Assembly: GCF_000016645.1 (NCBI RefSeq)
Contig: NC_009441.1
Location: forward strand, 124,001 to 188,000
From: Flavobacterium johnsoniae UW101
GTDB lineage: Bacteria; Bacteroidota; Bacteroidia; Flavobacteriales; Flavobacteriaceae
Direction of reading: 5' to 3'
Length of the DNA stretch: 64,000 nt
Of the stretch, positions 9,569 through 18,188 are shown piece by piece; position 1 is the stretch's first letter; each line of letters opens with the position of its first letter. The notes below the pieces were generated by a model. That model saw only the letters and a program-made list of their open reading frames with translations. It searched no databases and was not told the DNA's origin. Position numbers and translations under genes: made by a program.

Positions 9569-10129
9569 TTAGAATTTGTAAACTACTCCAAAAGCTACAT
9601 CTCTTAAGTCAGTTCCGAAGTTAAAACTGTTCGTTTTGTCTGCTCCGTGACCTCCGTTGTTGTTTACATTGTAACCTAAACCAAGCCAAGTAGCTTCGAT
9701 TGCAAAATGATTAGATAAGAAATAGCTTAAACCTAAACCAAGATTTGCACCAACTTCGTTTGATTTAAAATCTCCAGGTTTTACTTTACTATTAGTAAAA
9801 TCAACACCTGCCTGACCATAAACAGAGAACTGAGAAGCAGGAGTAAAATAATATCTACCAAATGCTCCAACTGTAAAATCATTAGTTTTGATATCTCCTA
9901 CTTTTGTTGATCCAAAACCTAATTTCGCTCCAACTGCAATATTCTCAGACACAAAATATCCAACCTTTGGCTCAATTATAAATCCGCTTGTTTTTGCATC
10001 TCCTTCTTTAGTTGAGTTAACACTTAAAGCTCCAGAAATAAACGCATCACCTTTAGCAAAACCTCCAGTTTGTGCATTAGCAAATGCAAATCCTAATACT
10101 GCAATAGCAGTTAAAATAACTTTTTTCAT
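9569..10129 (-). CDS. outer membrane beta-barrel protein (OmpX/OprF-like barrel)
   Basis: A 186-residue exported barrel with signal peptide MKKVILTAIAVLGFAFANAQ. Repeated amphipathic strands follow (GFIIEPKVGYFVSENIAVGA, FGRYYFTPASQFSVYGQAGV, NLGLGLSYFLSNHFAIEATW) and it ends VAFGVVYKF. It has the same export style as its neighbours, but its sequence differs more from them than they do from each other. A -7 box TATTTTTG lies at 10161-10154 on the minus strand. It sits as a single-gene unit with its own terminator. The size fits an 8-strand barrel; no ligand or enzymatic role can be read from it. Confidence 0.9.
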   Translation of the reverse strand: MKKVILTAIAVLGFAFANAQTGGFAKGDAFISGALSVNSTKEGDAKTSGFIIEPKVGYFVSENIAVGAKLGFGSTKVGDIKTNDFTVGAFGRYYFTPASQFSVYGQAGVDFTNSKVKPGDFKSNEVGANLGLGLSYFLSNHFAIEATWLGLGYNVNNNGGHGADKTNSFNFGTDLRDVAFGVVYKF

Positions 10130-10410
10130 GATTTAAATTTTAATTACAGAAATCAAAAATAAGATTATACCTATTAAAAAAAGTCCAGTAAACGGTAATA
10201 GAGTATTAAAATAAGACAGAATTATATTACAAATAATATATTGACTTTCAGTAGATTAAGCAATAAACACAAAGAAAAAACTTAAAAAACGACAAAAAAA
10301 GTGCGAATTTTAATAATTATATAAAGCCACATATAAAACAATAAAATCAAAATAATGTAGTTTTGAATTGTAGAATAACATTTAAAACACCAAACACTAA
10401 AACATTTTTT

Positions 10411-10971
10411 ATGAAGAAAATACTTCTAGCAGCTGTATTGTTCATTGCAACAACAACTGCAATCCAGGCACAATTTATACAAATCGGGGTTAAAGCAGGG
10501 GTTAACTTTGCTAACCAAACTGGAGGTTCTGACTTCAATGGGATTTCAGTTGATAAAGAAGGTATTACAAGTTACCATGCAGGTCTTGTGGCGGAACTAA
10601 AATTATTAGAAAAATTCTCAATTCAGCCAGAGCTTTTGTACACTACACAAGGAGCAGAATACAAAAGTGCTGTACAGGATTTTAAAAATGAAATGGGGTA
10701 TATTGCTATTCCTGTAATGGCAAAAATCTACATGACTAAATCTCTTAGTTTAGAACTTGGCCCGCAAGCTTCATTCCTTGTAAGTAATAAAAAGGAATTT
10801 GATGCTGCAGATCCAAAAACATTTGACTTCTCTCTTAATGCAGGTTTAGGATTAAAAGTAGTTGGAGGTCTTTTTGTTCAGGCTCGTTACGGTATAGGTT
10901 TAACAGAAGTTTCGAAAGACGCTGACTTCAAAAACTCTGTATTCCAACTTTCAGCTGGATATATGTTCTAA
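10411..10971 (+). CDS. outer membrane beta-barrel protein (OMP_b-brl_2 / porin-like)
   Basis: A 186-residue barrel with signal peptide MKKILLAAVLFIATTTAIQAQ. The start at 10411 is preferred over one 48 bp upstream because a -7 box, TAGTTTTG, occupies 10358-10365 and the signal peptide begins here. Strand segments LKLLEKFSIQPELLYTTQGA and YIAIPVMAKIYMTKSLSLEL align with those of the 9365 gene, which is oriented oppositely, so the pair looks like an old inverted duplication flanking the 10129 barrel. The C-terminus SVFQLSAGYMF is barrel-like. It is single-gene, with a terminator at 10996. Confidence 0.9.
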   Translation: MKKILLAAVLFIATTTAIQAQFIQIGVKAGVNFANQTGGSDFNGISVDKEGITSYHAGLVAELKLLEKFSIQPELLYTTQGAEYKSAVQDFKNEMGYIAIPVMAKIYMTKSLSLELGPQASFLVSNKKEFDAADPKTFDFSLNAGLGLKVVGGLFVQARYGIGLTEVSKDADFKNSVFQLSAGYMF

Positions 10972-10995
10972 AAGAATATCACATACTTTTATAAA

Positions 10996-11025
10996 AACCG
11001 TTCTATTAATTAGAGCGGTTTTTTT
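10996..11025 (+). terminator. terminator after the 10411 barrel gene
   Basis: AACCGTTCTA (10996-11005), a 5-nt loop, TAGAGCGGTT (11011-11020), then a T run. Confidence 0.85.
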
Positions 11026-11097
11026 ATTTTTACACAACTCAATAACAATTGCAAAAATCAACAGCAATATCAATATTTCAATAAATAATTTTTAAAT

Positions 11098-11511
11098 ATG
11101 AAAATCTGCATTATCAATGGGCCGAATTTGAATCTTTTAGGAAAACGTGAACCAGAAGTTTACGGAAGTCAGACTTTTGAAGATTATTTTGAAACGTTGA
11201 AACAAAAATTCCCAAACGTTGAGCTTTCTTATTACCAAAGTAATATTGAGGGTGAATTGATTGGTAAAATTCAGGAAGTAGGTTTTTCATTTGACGGAAT
11301 TATTCTTAACGCTGGCGCGTATACTCACACTTCTATAGGTTTGGGAGATGCTATGAAAGCCGTTACAACTCCTGTAATAGAAGTTCATATTTCAAATACT
11401 TATGCACGCGAAAGCTTTAGACATCAATCTTATTTATCCGGAAATGCTAAAGGCGTAATTTTAGGTTTTGGATTAAAAAGCTACGAATTGGCAATTCAAT
11501 CTTTTTTGTAA
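11098..11511 (+). CDS. aroQ: type II 3-dehydroquinate dehydratase
   Basis: A 137-residue cytoplasmic enzyme of the shikimate pathway that converts 3-dehydroquinate to 3-dehydroshikimate; the type II form acts as a dodecamer. Hallmarks: N-terminal INGPNLNLLGKREPEVYG (with the lid Arg and catalytic Tyr), YYQSNIEGELIGKIQE, the LNAGAYTHTSIGLGDAM block, and VIEVHISNTYARESFRHQSY with the catalytic His. The length is somewhat short of the 145-150 usual elsewhere but normal for the phylum. It stands alone, without other aro genes nearby. Confidence 0.97.
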   Translation: MKICIINGPNLNLLGKREPEVYGSQTFEDYFETLKQKFPNVELSYYQSNIEGELIGKIQEVGFSFDGIILNAGAYTHTSIGLGDAMKAVTTPVIEVHISNTYARESFRHQSYLSGNAKGVILGFGLKSYELAIQSFL

Positions 11512-11668
11512 TATAACATCCCTAAACGAATTCAAAGATTTGAAAAGAAACCCGGCTTTGACTTAGTTGAGTCTTTTAAAAGACATCTTGTAGATAGATT
11601 TACAATTTAACAAATTATTAATAAGCTCATTTTGAACTTGTTTTATTTTTGTGAGAGAAACCACTTTC

Positions 11669-14158
11669 ATGAAAAACATTACTATACTCGCCTTTCTAAT
11701 ATTTTCAATTTCTAATTTTGCCCAAATCAAAGGAACTGTAACCGATGAAAAGGGAAATCCGCTGCCTTTTGTTTCTATTTTTGAAGAAGGCACCTACAGA
11801 GGAACTACTTCAAATGAACAAGGACAATACCAGCTGCAGGTAAAAGAAATTGGAAAAAATAAAATCGTTTTTCAATATCTTGGATTTAAAACCCAGAAAC
11901 TGACTGTTTCGTCTGATTCTAAAATTTTGACTTTAGATGTAAAAATGCAGGAAGAAAGTTTTGCATTGAATGAAGTTGTGATAGACCCAAAAAATAATCC
12001 TGCAAATGCAATCATCAAAAACGCTATTGCAAACCGAAAGGAAAACTCCGAAAAAACAGCCCGATTTACAGCCGATTTTTATTCAAAAGGTATTTTAAAA
12101 GTAAAAGATCTGCCTAAAAAAATATTAGGCCAAAAAGTAGATCTTGGACCAGATTTATCATCCAATTTAGATTCAACCGGAACTGGGATTTTATATTTAT
12201 CTGAAACCATCTCAAAAATTTCCTATCAAAAACCAGATAAGTTAAAAGAAACGATAATTGCATCAAAAATCTCTGGAAACAATAAAGGCTTTAGTTACAA
12301 CACTGCAGCTTTATCTACTTACGATTTCTATGACAACACTTTAGAGTTTGACATTAACCTCATCTCTCCTATTGCTAATAATGCTTTCAGTTATTATAAA
12401 TACAAACTGGAAGGTAGTTTTTATGACGATAATAAAAACCAGATTTATAAAATTAAAGTAATCCCAAAACGCGATAAAGAACCTGTTTTTGAGGGATACA
12501 TTTATATTGTTGATGACAGTTTTGCTATTTATGCAGTAGATGTAGACATTAAAGGATATAGAGTAAAAAATGAATTTACTGAAAGTATGACTTTAAAACA
12601 AAGCTTTAGTTACAATTCAAAAAACAAAATCTGGTCAAAAAACGCACAAACTCTTTCTTTTAATGCAGGTGGTTTTGGAGTAAAATTTTCTGGTCAGTTT
12701 AATTACGTTTATTCCAATTATGAATTTCCGGATTCATTTGCCAAGAAAACTTTTGGAAACGAAATTGTTGCTTTTGATTTGAATGCAAATAAAAAAGATG
12801 ACTCGTACTGGAATGAAATACGCCCCATTCCTTTAACACTTGAAGAAAGCACTGATTATACTAAAAAGGACAGTCTGCAGACCATTAGAAAATCAAAAAA
12901 ATATACCGATTCTATAGATGCTAAAAACAATAAATTCAAAGTTTTGAATATTCTGGGAGCTTATGATTATAAAAACACTTTTAAAAAATATTCGTTTGCA
13001 TTTGATGGCTTATTAAGTCCGACATCTTTGAGTTTTAATACCGTTCAGGGATTTAATCTTGGGACTGGTTTTTCATTTAAAAAATGGAATGAAGAAACCG
13101 GAAAAAGCACTTCAATAAGCACCGATTTTAATTATGGCTTTTCGGATGAACGTTTGCGTGTTACTGGTCAGTTCACCCACCGATTTAATGCAATTAACTA
13201 TGCCACAATTTCGGCCTATGGAGGAACAAAAACGGCTCAGTTTAATAGTGCTGAACCTATCAGTAAATTGGTCAATTCTGTAAGTTCTTTATTTTTCAAA
13301 GACAATTACATGAAATTATACAATCTGGAATTTGCTCAGGTTAATTACACGCAGGATATTGCAAACGGAATTAATTTAAATGCAAAATTAGCTTACGAAC
13401 AACGAAAACCACTTTTTAATACTACTGATTATTCTTTTTTTAAAAGAGATGATATTTATTCATCAAATAATCCTCTGGCGCCGGATGATTTTAGCACTCC
13501 CGCATTCAGCCAGCATCATTTAATGAAGGCCAATTTGAATTTCAGATTTAATTTTGGAAACAAATACATTTCAAGACCAGACGGAAGATATAATTTTAAA
13601 GATGAAAAATACCCAACAGTTTATCTCGCTTTTGAAAAAGCTTTTGCTGCAAGTGAGAAAAACTATGAATTTGAACGTATTGGAACCGCTGTTCAATATG
13701 ATTTAAAACTAAATAATAAAGGTATTTTAGGAATGAATTTTAAAGCTGGTAAATTCTTTAATGCCGAAAATATTTCTTTTATCGATTACAGACATTTTAA
13801 CGGAAATCAAACTCACATAGGCACAAGCGATCGATATTTGAATGTTTTCAATTTAATGCCGTACTACGCAAACAGCACAAACGACAGCTATTTTGAAATG
13901 CATTTGGAACACAATGACATGGGATTCATAATGAATAAGATTCCGCTTTTAAATCTTTTAAAAGCAACTATGAACCTGGGCTTTCATTCACTGGCAATTC
14001 CGGATCGTAAACCTTATACTGAATTTACGGTAGGTTTAGACAATTTAGGTTTCGGAAAATTTAAATTGTTCAGAGTCGATTATGTACATTCTTACCAAGG
14101 CGGTATGCAGCAGAATGGTGTTGTGTTTGGATTGAAGATTTTGAATGTGTTGAATTAA
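11669..14158 (+). CDS. DUF5686 / carboxypeptidase-like regulatory domain protein
   Basis: An 829-residue outer-membrane protein. The signal peptide MKNITILAFLIFSISNFAQ leads into a CarboxypepD_reg-like domain (KGTVTDEKGNPLPFVSIFEE, residues about 20-110), then a long DUF5686 region rich in aromatic amphipathic strands that ends in barrel-type sequence (FKLFRVDYVHSYQGG to GVVFGLKILNVLN). I preferred the ATG at 11669 over a GTG at 11651 because the -7 box TATTTTTG covers 11644-11651. The family is widespread in Bacteroidota beside or instead of TonB receptors, but it lacks a recognisable TonB plug here. Transport or assembly role unknown. Confidence 0.88.
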   Translation: MKNITILAFLIFSISNFAQIKGTVTDEKGNPLPFVSIFEEGTYRGTTSNEQGQYQLQVKEIGKNKIVFQYLGFKTQKLTVSSDSKILTLDVKMQEESFALNEVVIDPKNNPANAIIKNAIANRKENSEKTARFTADFYSKGILKVKDLPKKILGQKVDLGPDLSSNLDSTGTGILYLSETISKISYQKPDKLKETIIASKISGNNKGFSYNTAALSTYDFYDNTLEFDINLISPIANNAFSYYKYKLEGSFYDDNKNQIYKIKVIPKRDKEPVFEGYIYIVDDSFAIYAVDVDIKGYRVKNEFTESMTLKQSFSYNSKNKIWSKNAQTLSFNAGGFGVKFSGQFNYVYSNYEFPDSFAKKTFGNEIVAFDLNANKKDDSYWNEIRPIPLTLEESTDYTKKDSLQTIRKSKKYTDSIDAKNNKFKVLNILGAYDYKNTFKKYSFAFDGLLSPTSLSFNTVQGFNLGTGFSFKKWNEETGKSTSISTDFNYGFSDERLRVTGQFTHRFNAINYATISAYGGTKTAQFNSAEPISKLVNSVSSLFFKDNYMKLYNLEFAQVNYTQDIANGINLNAKLAYEQRKPLFNTTDYSFFKRDDIYSSNNPLAPDDFSTPAFSQHHLMKANLNFRFNFGNKYISRPDGRYNFKDEKYPTVYLAFEKAFAASEKNYEFERIGTAVQYDLKLNNKGILGMNFKAGKFFNAENISFIDYRHFNGNQTHIGTSDRYLNVFNLMPYYANSTNDSYFEMHLEHNDMGFIMNKIPLLNLLKATMNLGFHSLAIPDRKPYTEFTVGLDNLGFGKFKLFRVDYVHSYQGGMQQNGVVFGLKILNVLN

Positions 14159-14163
14159 GATAC

Positions 14164-14240
14164 AGAGCTACAAAGGGACAGAGTTACAAAGGTATATACT
14201 TTCAGAAGTTCTCGACTTCGCTCGAACTGACAAACATATC
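14164..14240. repeat. intergenic repeat, degenerate
   Basis: A stretch of ACAAAGG-type words (14170-14192) is mirrored by CCTTTGTCCCTTTGC at 14312-14326 on the far side of the terminator, and is followed by a partly palindromic GTTCTCGACTTCGCTCGAAC. This looks like the non-coding repeats common in this genus; no gene is seen here. Confidence 0.5.
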
Positions 14241-14249
14241 CAAAAAAAA

Positions 14250-14286
14250 ATCCGTTTACTCTTTTAAAGAATAAACGGATTTTTTA
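14250..14286. terminator. bidirectional terminator between DUF5686 and CDF genes
   Basis: ATCCGTTTA (14250-14258) pairs with TAAACGGAT (14272-14280), with A and T runs on either side. It serves two convergent genes. Confidence 0.88.
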
Positions 14287-14329
14287 TATCTCAATCTTTG
14301 CTAAAATTAAACCTTTGTCCCTTTGCAAC

Positions 14330-15208
14330 TCAACAATGATAATCATCCGGTTCAATATGTATCAAAACATTTCCTAACTGCGGAATTTGTTCTTTTAAAG
14401 TATCCTGTAATTTATGTGACAAATCATGTCCTTCTTTTACCGAAATTTTAGCCGAAACTATGGCATGAAGATCAACATGGTAACGCATTCCGGCTTTTCT
14501 GATGAAACATTTTTCTGTTCCAAGAATTCCGGGAACCTTTAAGGATACAACGCGAATTTCTTCGACTAAATCATCGTTTAGGTTTTCATCCATGATTTCA
14601 CCAAGTGCAGGCCTGAAAATTTTGTAGCTGTTATACAAGATAAAAAATGCTGCAAAAAGTGCAGCCCAGTCATCTGCAGATTCGTAACCTTTTCCCATAA
14701 ACAAAGCAATTGAAATTCCAACAAATGCCGCAACAGAAGTTATAGCATCGCTGCGATGATGCCATGCATCAGCCGCTAAAGAAGAACTGTTTGTTTGTTT
14801 GCTTCGTTTCATTACAACCCGAAACGAATATTCTTTCCAGATGATAATTGCGCCTAAAACATACAACGTCCATGATTTTGGTAAATCGTGAGAAGTACTG
14901 ATATTGGCGATACTTTCGTAACCAATAATAGTTGCCGAAGTAATTAAAAACCCAACCACCAAAAAAGTAATTAAAGGTTCTGCACGACCATGACCATACG
15001 GATGGTTTTCATCTGCGGGTTTATTAGAATATTTAATTCCGAATAAGACCAAAAAAGACGAAAATATATCTGTAGTCGATTCGATCGCGTCTGCAATCAA
15101 GGCGTATGAATTGCCAAAAAAACCTGCGAGACCTTTTATAAGGGCCAGGCAGGTATTTCCTATTATACTAAAAATAGTAGCTTTTACAGCTTTTTGTTCG
15201 TTTGTCAT
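14330..15208 (-). CDS. cation diffusion facilitator family transporter
   Basis: A 292-residue inner-membrane divalent-metal exporter with six predicted helices in the first about 200 residues and a cytoplasmic C-terminal domain (MRYHVDLHAIVSAKISVKEG, HIEPDDYHC). The helix-5 metal site HxxxD is visible in AADAWHHRSDAITSVA; helix 2 shows IESTTDIFSS, an ExxxD arrangement. The HPYGHGRAEP loop is characteristic of FieF-like members. The metal cannot be fixed from sequence, though Zn or Fe/Mn are the usual cargo. It starts 66 bp after the murA stop, separated by a palindrome (15226-15264), so read-through from murA is possible. Confidence 0.93.
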   Translation of the reverse strand: MTNEQKAVKATIFSIIGNTCLALIKGLAGFFGNSYALIADAIESTTDIFSSFLVLFGIKYSNKPADENHPYGHGRAEPLITFLVVGFLITSATIIGYESIANISTSHDLPKSWTLYVLGAIIIWKEYSFRVVMKRSKQTNSSSLAADAWHHRSDAITSVAAFVGISIALFMGKGYESADDWAALFAAFFILYNSYKIFRPALGEIMDENLNDDLVEEIRVVSLKVPGILGTEKCFIRKAGMRYHVDLHAIVSAKISVKEGHDLSHKLQDTLKEQIPQLGNVLIHIEPDDYHC

Positions 15209-15225
15209 TTAGACTATTTTTTTTA

Positions 15226-15264
15226 CCGCGAATTCACAAATTAGTTTAATTCGTGAATTCGCGG
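15226..15264. repeat. intergenic inverted repeat, 12-bp arms
   Basis: CCGCGAATTCAC (15226-15237) and GTGAATTCGCGG (15253-15264) are exact complements around a 15-nt AT loop. There is no T run on the strand of the flanking genes, so it is not a normal terminator. It contains an EcoRI-like GAATTC in each arm. Confidence 0.7.
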
Positions 15265-15274
15265 GTAACTTTTT

Positions 15275-16588
15275 TTAAGCTCTCACGATTTTTGCACCGA
15301 TTGCTCTCAAACGCTCGTCAATACGCTCGTATCCACGGTCAATCTGCTCAATATTTTGAATTGTGCTTGTTCCTTTTGCAGAAAGCGCCGCAATCAATAA
15401 TGAAATTCCTGCACGAATATCAGGAGATGACATTGTTGTTGCTTTTAATTGAGATTCGAAATTATGTCCCATAACCACAGCTCTATGCGGATCACATAAC
15501 ATAATTTTTGCTCCCATATCAATTAATTTATCTACGAAGAACAAACGGCTTTCGAACATTTTTTGGTGAATTAAAACATCACCTTTTGCCTGTGTTGCCA
15601 CAACTAAAACAATACTTAACAAGTCAGGAGTAAATCCCGGCCATGGTGCATCGGCAATTGTTAAGATTGATCCGTCGATATCTGTTTTTACTTCATATCC
15701 GTCTTTGTGAGCAGGAATATAAATATCGTCGTTACGTTTTTCGATTGTAATACCTAATTTTCTAAATGTATTTGGAATCAAACCTAGGTTTTCCCAGCTT
15801 ACATTTTTGATCGTAATTTCGCTTTTTGTCATAGCCGCAAGACCAATCCAAGAACCAATTTCGATCATATCCGGTAAAATTGTATGCTCACATCCTCCAA
15901 GACTTTCAACACCTTCAATAGTCAACAAGTTAGAACCAACTCCAGTGATTTTTGCTCCCATTGAGTTCAGCATTTTACACAGTTGCTGTAAGTAAGGTTC
16001 GCAGGCTGCATTGTAAACAGTAGTTGTTCCATTTGCTAAAACCGCAGCCATTACAATATTTGCAGTTCCTGTTACAGAAGCTTCATCAAGAAGCATATCT
16101 GTTCCTTTAAGTCCTTCTTTTGGAGATTCTACTCCATAAAAGTGATCTTCTCTATTGTATCTGAATTTTGCACCAAGATTAATAAATCCTTCAAAATGCG
16201 TATCTAATCTACGACGTCCAATTTTGTCTCCTCCTGGTTTTGGAATATATCCTTTTCCAAAACGAGCCAAAAGCGGTCCAACAATCATAATAGAACCACG
16301 AAGCGCTCCGCCTTCTTTCTTGAAAGCTTCAGTTTCTAAGTATCCAACGTTTACTTCATCTGCCTGAAAAGTAATTGATCCCGGCTCATTACGTTGAATT
16401 TTAACCCCTAAATTACCCAACAAAGTGATTAATTTATTGATGTCTATAATATCAGGAATGTTATTAATTTTCACTTTCTCTCCTGTCAGCAGCACGGCAC
16501 ATAAAATTTGTAATGCCTCATTCTTTGCTCCTTGTGGAGTGATTTCTCCTTTTAGAGGTGTCCCTCCTTCGATTTTAAAAATTCCCAT
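15275..16588 (-). CDS. murA: UDP-N-acetylglucosamine 1-carboxyvinyltransferase MurA
   Basis: A 437-residue cytoplasmic enzyme that transfers enolpyruvate from PEP to UDP-GlcNAc, the first committed step of peptidoglycan synthesis. Typical features: ITPQGAKNEALQILCAVLLT at the N-terminus with the conserved Lys-Asn, and GPLLARFGKGYIPKPGGDKI in the catalytic loop. The residue aligned with the E. coli catalytic Cys115 is Asp121 here (codon 16228-16226). Asp at this position is known from mycobacteria and chlamydiae, keeps activity, and makes the enzyme insensitive to fosfomycin. Upstream genes on the same strand are DUF4290 and DUF493, separated by a 183-bp repeat-rich gap. Confidence 0.97.
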   Translation of the reverse strand: MGIFKIEGGTPLKGEITPQGAKNEALQILCAVLLTGEKVKINNIPDIIDINKLITLLGNLGVKIQRNEPGSITFQADEVNVGYLETEAFKKEGGALRGSIMIVGPLLARFGKGYIPKPGGDKIGRRRLDTHFEGFINLGAKFRYNREDHFYGVESPKEGLKGTDMLLDEASVTGTANIVMAAVLANGTTTVYNAACEPYLQQLCKMLNSMGAKITGVGSNLLTIEGVESLGGCEHTILPDMIEIGSWIGLAAMTKSEITIKNVSWENLGLIPNTFRKLGITIEKRNDDIYIPAHKDGYEVKTDIDGSILTIADAPWPGFTPDLLSIVLVVATQAKGDVLIHQKMFESRLFFVDKLIDMGAKIMLCDPHRAVVMGHNFESQLKATTMSSPDIRAGISLLIAALSAKGTSTIQNIEQIDRGYERIDERLRAIGAKIVRA

Positions 16589-16599
16589 AGATCTTTGTT

Positions 16600-16760
16600 A
16601 AGGTTCTTTTAAAGTTTCTAAGGTTCTGAGATCCTAAGATTCTAAGTAAAAAACTTAGCGTCTTAGAAACTTAGCAGCTTAGCAGCTTTTTCTATTTTTG
16701 TTTTTGTTTATTTTTTAAGCATCTAAGTAAAAAATCTTAGCAGTTTAGAAGCTCAGCCTC
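16600..16760. repeat. short CTAAG/CTTAG repeat array in the murA upstream gap
   Basis: The gap between murA and the DUF4290 gene is made of words such as TTCTAAG, CTTAG and AGCAGCTTAG repeated irregularly on both strands. It could fold into several weak hairpins. I see no gene and no clear promoter within it. Confidence 0.5.
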
Positions 16761-16771
16761 TTAGTGCATTT

Positions 16772-17488
16772 TTACTTTTGATTGTTTTTTTGAAAAGTCT
16801 TTTTTTGACCTCCTTTATTATTTTTATTGTTTTGAATTTTAGCCTGTCCGCCCACAGCCGTTTTGTTTGAAACACGTTTGTTGGTACGCATTAAATCTGT
16901 CGTATTTAAAAGCTCTTCTGTGCTGTGCAGCAAGTTGATTTTTCCTCCAGACAATTCGTATAAATGTTCAAAAATCACATCATCTTTTACAGTGTCTTTG
17001 TTCCAGCTCAGGAAAGATTTTTTCATATGATTGGCAATAACCATTACCAATGCATTTTTCATTTCGCCTTCTTCCCATTTATTGGCAACATCAATCATGT
17101 ATTTGATATTGTTACCATAAAACCTGTATTTTGGAAAATTCTGCGGATATTGCAGAGTTTCTGGTTTTAACTGCAAAACATCTCTTGACGGGATTGGATA
17201 TGGAGATTCAACATTCAATTTGAAATCAGACATGATAAAAAGCTGATCCCATAATTTATGCTGAAAATCCGGCACGTCACGCAAATGCGGATTTAAGCTT
17301 CCCATAACCTGAATGATGTATTTCGCTGCTTTGTTGCGCGTTTCATCATCTTCGATTGCAGTAGCCTGATCGATCAGTTTTTGTAAATGACGACCATACT
17401 CCGGAATAATCAAACGCTGTCTTTCAGAATTATATTCTAAATTAAAAACAACGTCGTTTGCGACTTCTTTTTTATATTTTTCGATCAT
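16772..17488 (-). CDS. DUF4290 domain-containing protein
   Basis: A 238-residue cytoplasmic protein conserved in Bacteroidota as DUF4290. The recognisable core is VVFNLEYNSERQRLIIPEYG, then MGSLNPHLRDVPDFQHKLWD (about residues 70-89) and PYPIPSRDVL. The C-terminal 35 residues are a basic, Gln/Asn/Lys-rich tail that looks disordered (NNKNNKGGQKKTFQKNNQK), a feature often seen in RNA-binding proteins. It starts 3 bp after the DUF493 stop and precedes murA. No enzymatic motif is seen; function unknown. Confidence 0.88.
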   Translation of the reverse strand: MIEKYKKEVANDVVFNLEYNSERQRLIIPEYGRHLQKLIDQATAIEDDETRNKAAKYIIQVMGSLNPHLRDVPDFQHKLWDQLFIMSDFKLNVESPYPIPSRDVLQLKPETLQYPQNFPKYRFYGNNIKYMIDVANKWEEGEMKNALVMVIANHMKKSFLSWNKDTVKDDVIFEHLYELSGGKINLLHSTEELLNTTDLMRTNKRVSNKTAVGGQAKIQNNKNNKGGQKKTFQKNNQK

Positions 17489-17491
17489 AAG

Positions 17492-17788
17492 TTATAATGA
17501 AACTATACCTTCAATTGTAGATACTTCTTTGTATTTAGCAATCACCTCGTCTGAGCTGTGCATGGTAACATCTATAGAAACACTGGTAAATTTACCGGTT
17601 TTAGATTTTGTTGTTTTAATAACCGCTCCCATTCTGTCAAAAGCTTTTTCGACACGCTCCACATTATCTGCTACAGAAGGCACAATAAATTTGTACAAGT
17701 ATTCTGCCGGCCAAGTATTTGCGTTATCAAGTTCAACTTTTAATCTTTCGTAAAATTCGGCTGTATTTTTTTCGTTATCGTTTTCCAT
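17492..17788 (-). CDS. DUF493 family protein (YbeD-like)
   Basis: A 98-residue ferredoxin-like-fold protein of the DUF493/YbeD family. The pattern WPAEYLYKFIVPSVADNVER, followed by SVSIDVTMHSSDEVIAKYKE, is characteristic and the length is normal. E. coli YbeD has been proposed to act in regulatory allostery, but no function is established. It is first gene of a unit with DUF4290 (3-bp gap). A -7 box TATATTTG lies at 17815-17808 on the minus strand, 20 bp before the start. Confidence 0.9.
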   Translation of the reverse strand: MENDNEKNTAEFYERLKVELDNANTWPAEYLYKFIVPSVADNVERVEKAFDRMGAVIKTTKSKTGKFTSVSIDVTMHSSDEVIAKYKEVSTIEGIVSL

Positions 17789-18188
17789 TCGTAATTAAAA
17801 ATAAACGCAAATATACGGTTTTGATTTTAGACTTTTAAGTTTAGATTTTAGATTTTTTTCGAGCCTAAAACTTTGTTTTAAAGGAGCAAAGTTATAAAGG
17901 CACAAAGGTGCAGAGAAAAAAGCAATAGAAGATTATTTCATTGTAAAATTTCATCTTATATTTGAGAAAAACAATACTTAAAATATTTCTCAAAAAGTTT
18001 GCTTAGAAGCAACTATACAACGTACTGTTTGTCATTTCGACGAAGGAGAAATCTTCGCGAGTAACTCCTCACAGAATTTCACCAATCTTTGTAGAGCTTC
18101 TCGCGAAGATTTCTCCTTCGTCGAAATGACAATATTGCGCAAAAAACTTTGCGTCTTAACGACTTTGCGAAATTAAAACCACATTACA
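17789..18188. other. 400-bp gene-free region with intergenic repeats
   Basis: Contains the minus-strand -7 box of DUF493 (17815-17808), an ACAAAGG-type repeat patch (17890-17915), a TATATTTG on the plus strand (17957-17964), the large inverted repeat at 18029-18132, and a TTTGCGTCTTAACGACTTTG patch before the esterase. No open frame of note. Confidence 0.6.
18029..18132. repeat. large perfect inverted repeat, 33-bp arms
   Basis: The arm 18029-18061 is the exact reverse complement of 18100-18132; the loop is 38 nt. Arms begin TTGTCATTTCGACGAAGGAG. No terminal target-site duplication and no transposase is present, so it looks like a genus-type palindromic intergenic element. Confidence 0.85.

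Noticed and set aside
16600-16760. CRISPR-like array
   Set aside because: The CTAAG words are short, irregular and on both strands, without fixed-length repeats or spacers.
18029-18132. Possible insertion-sequence ends
   Set aside because: The 33-bp arms enclose only 38 nt, with no transposase and no target duplication; treated as an intergenic palindrome.
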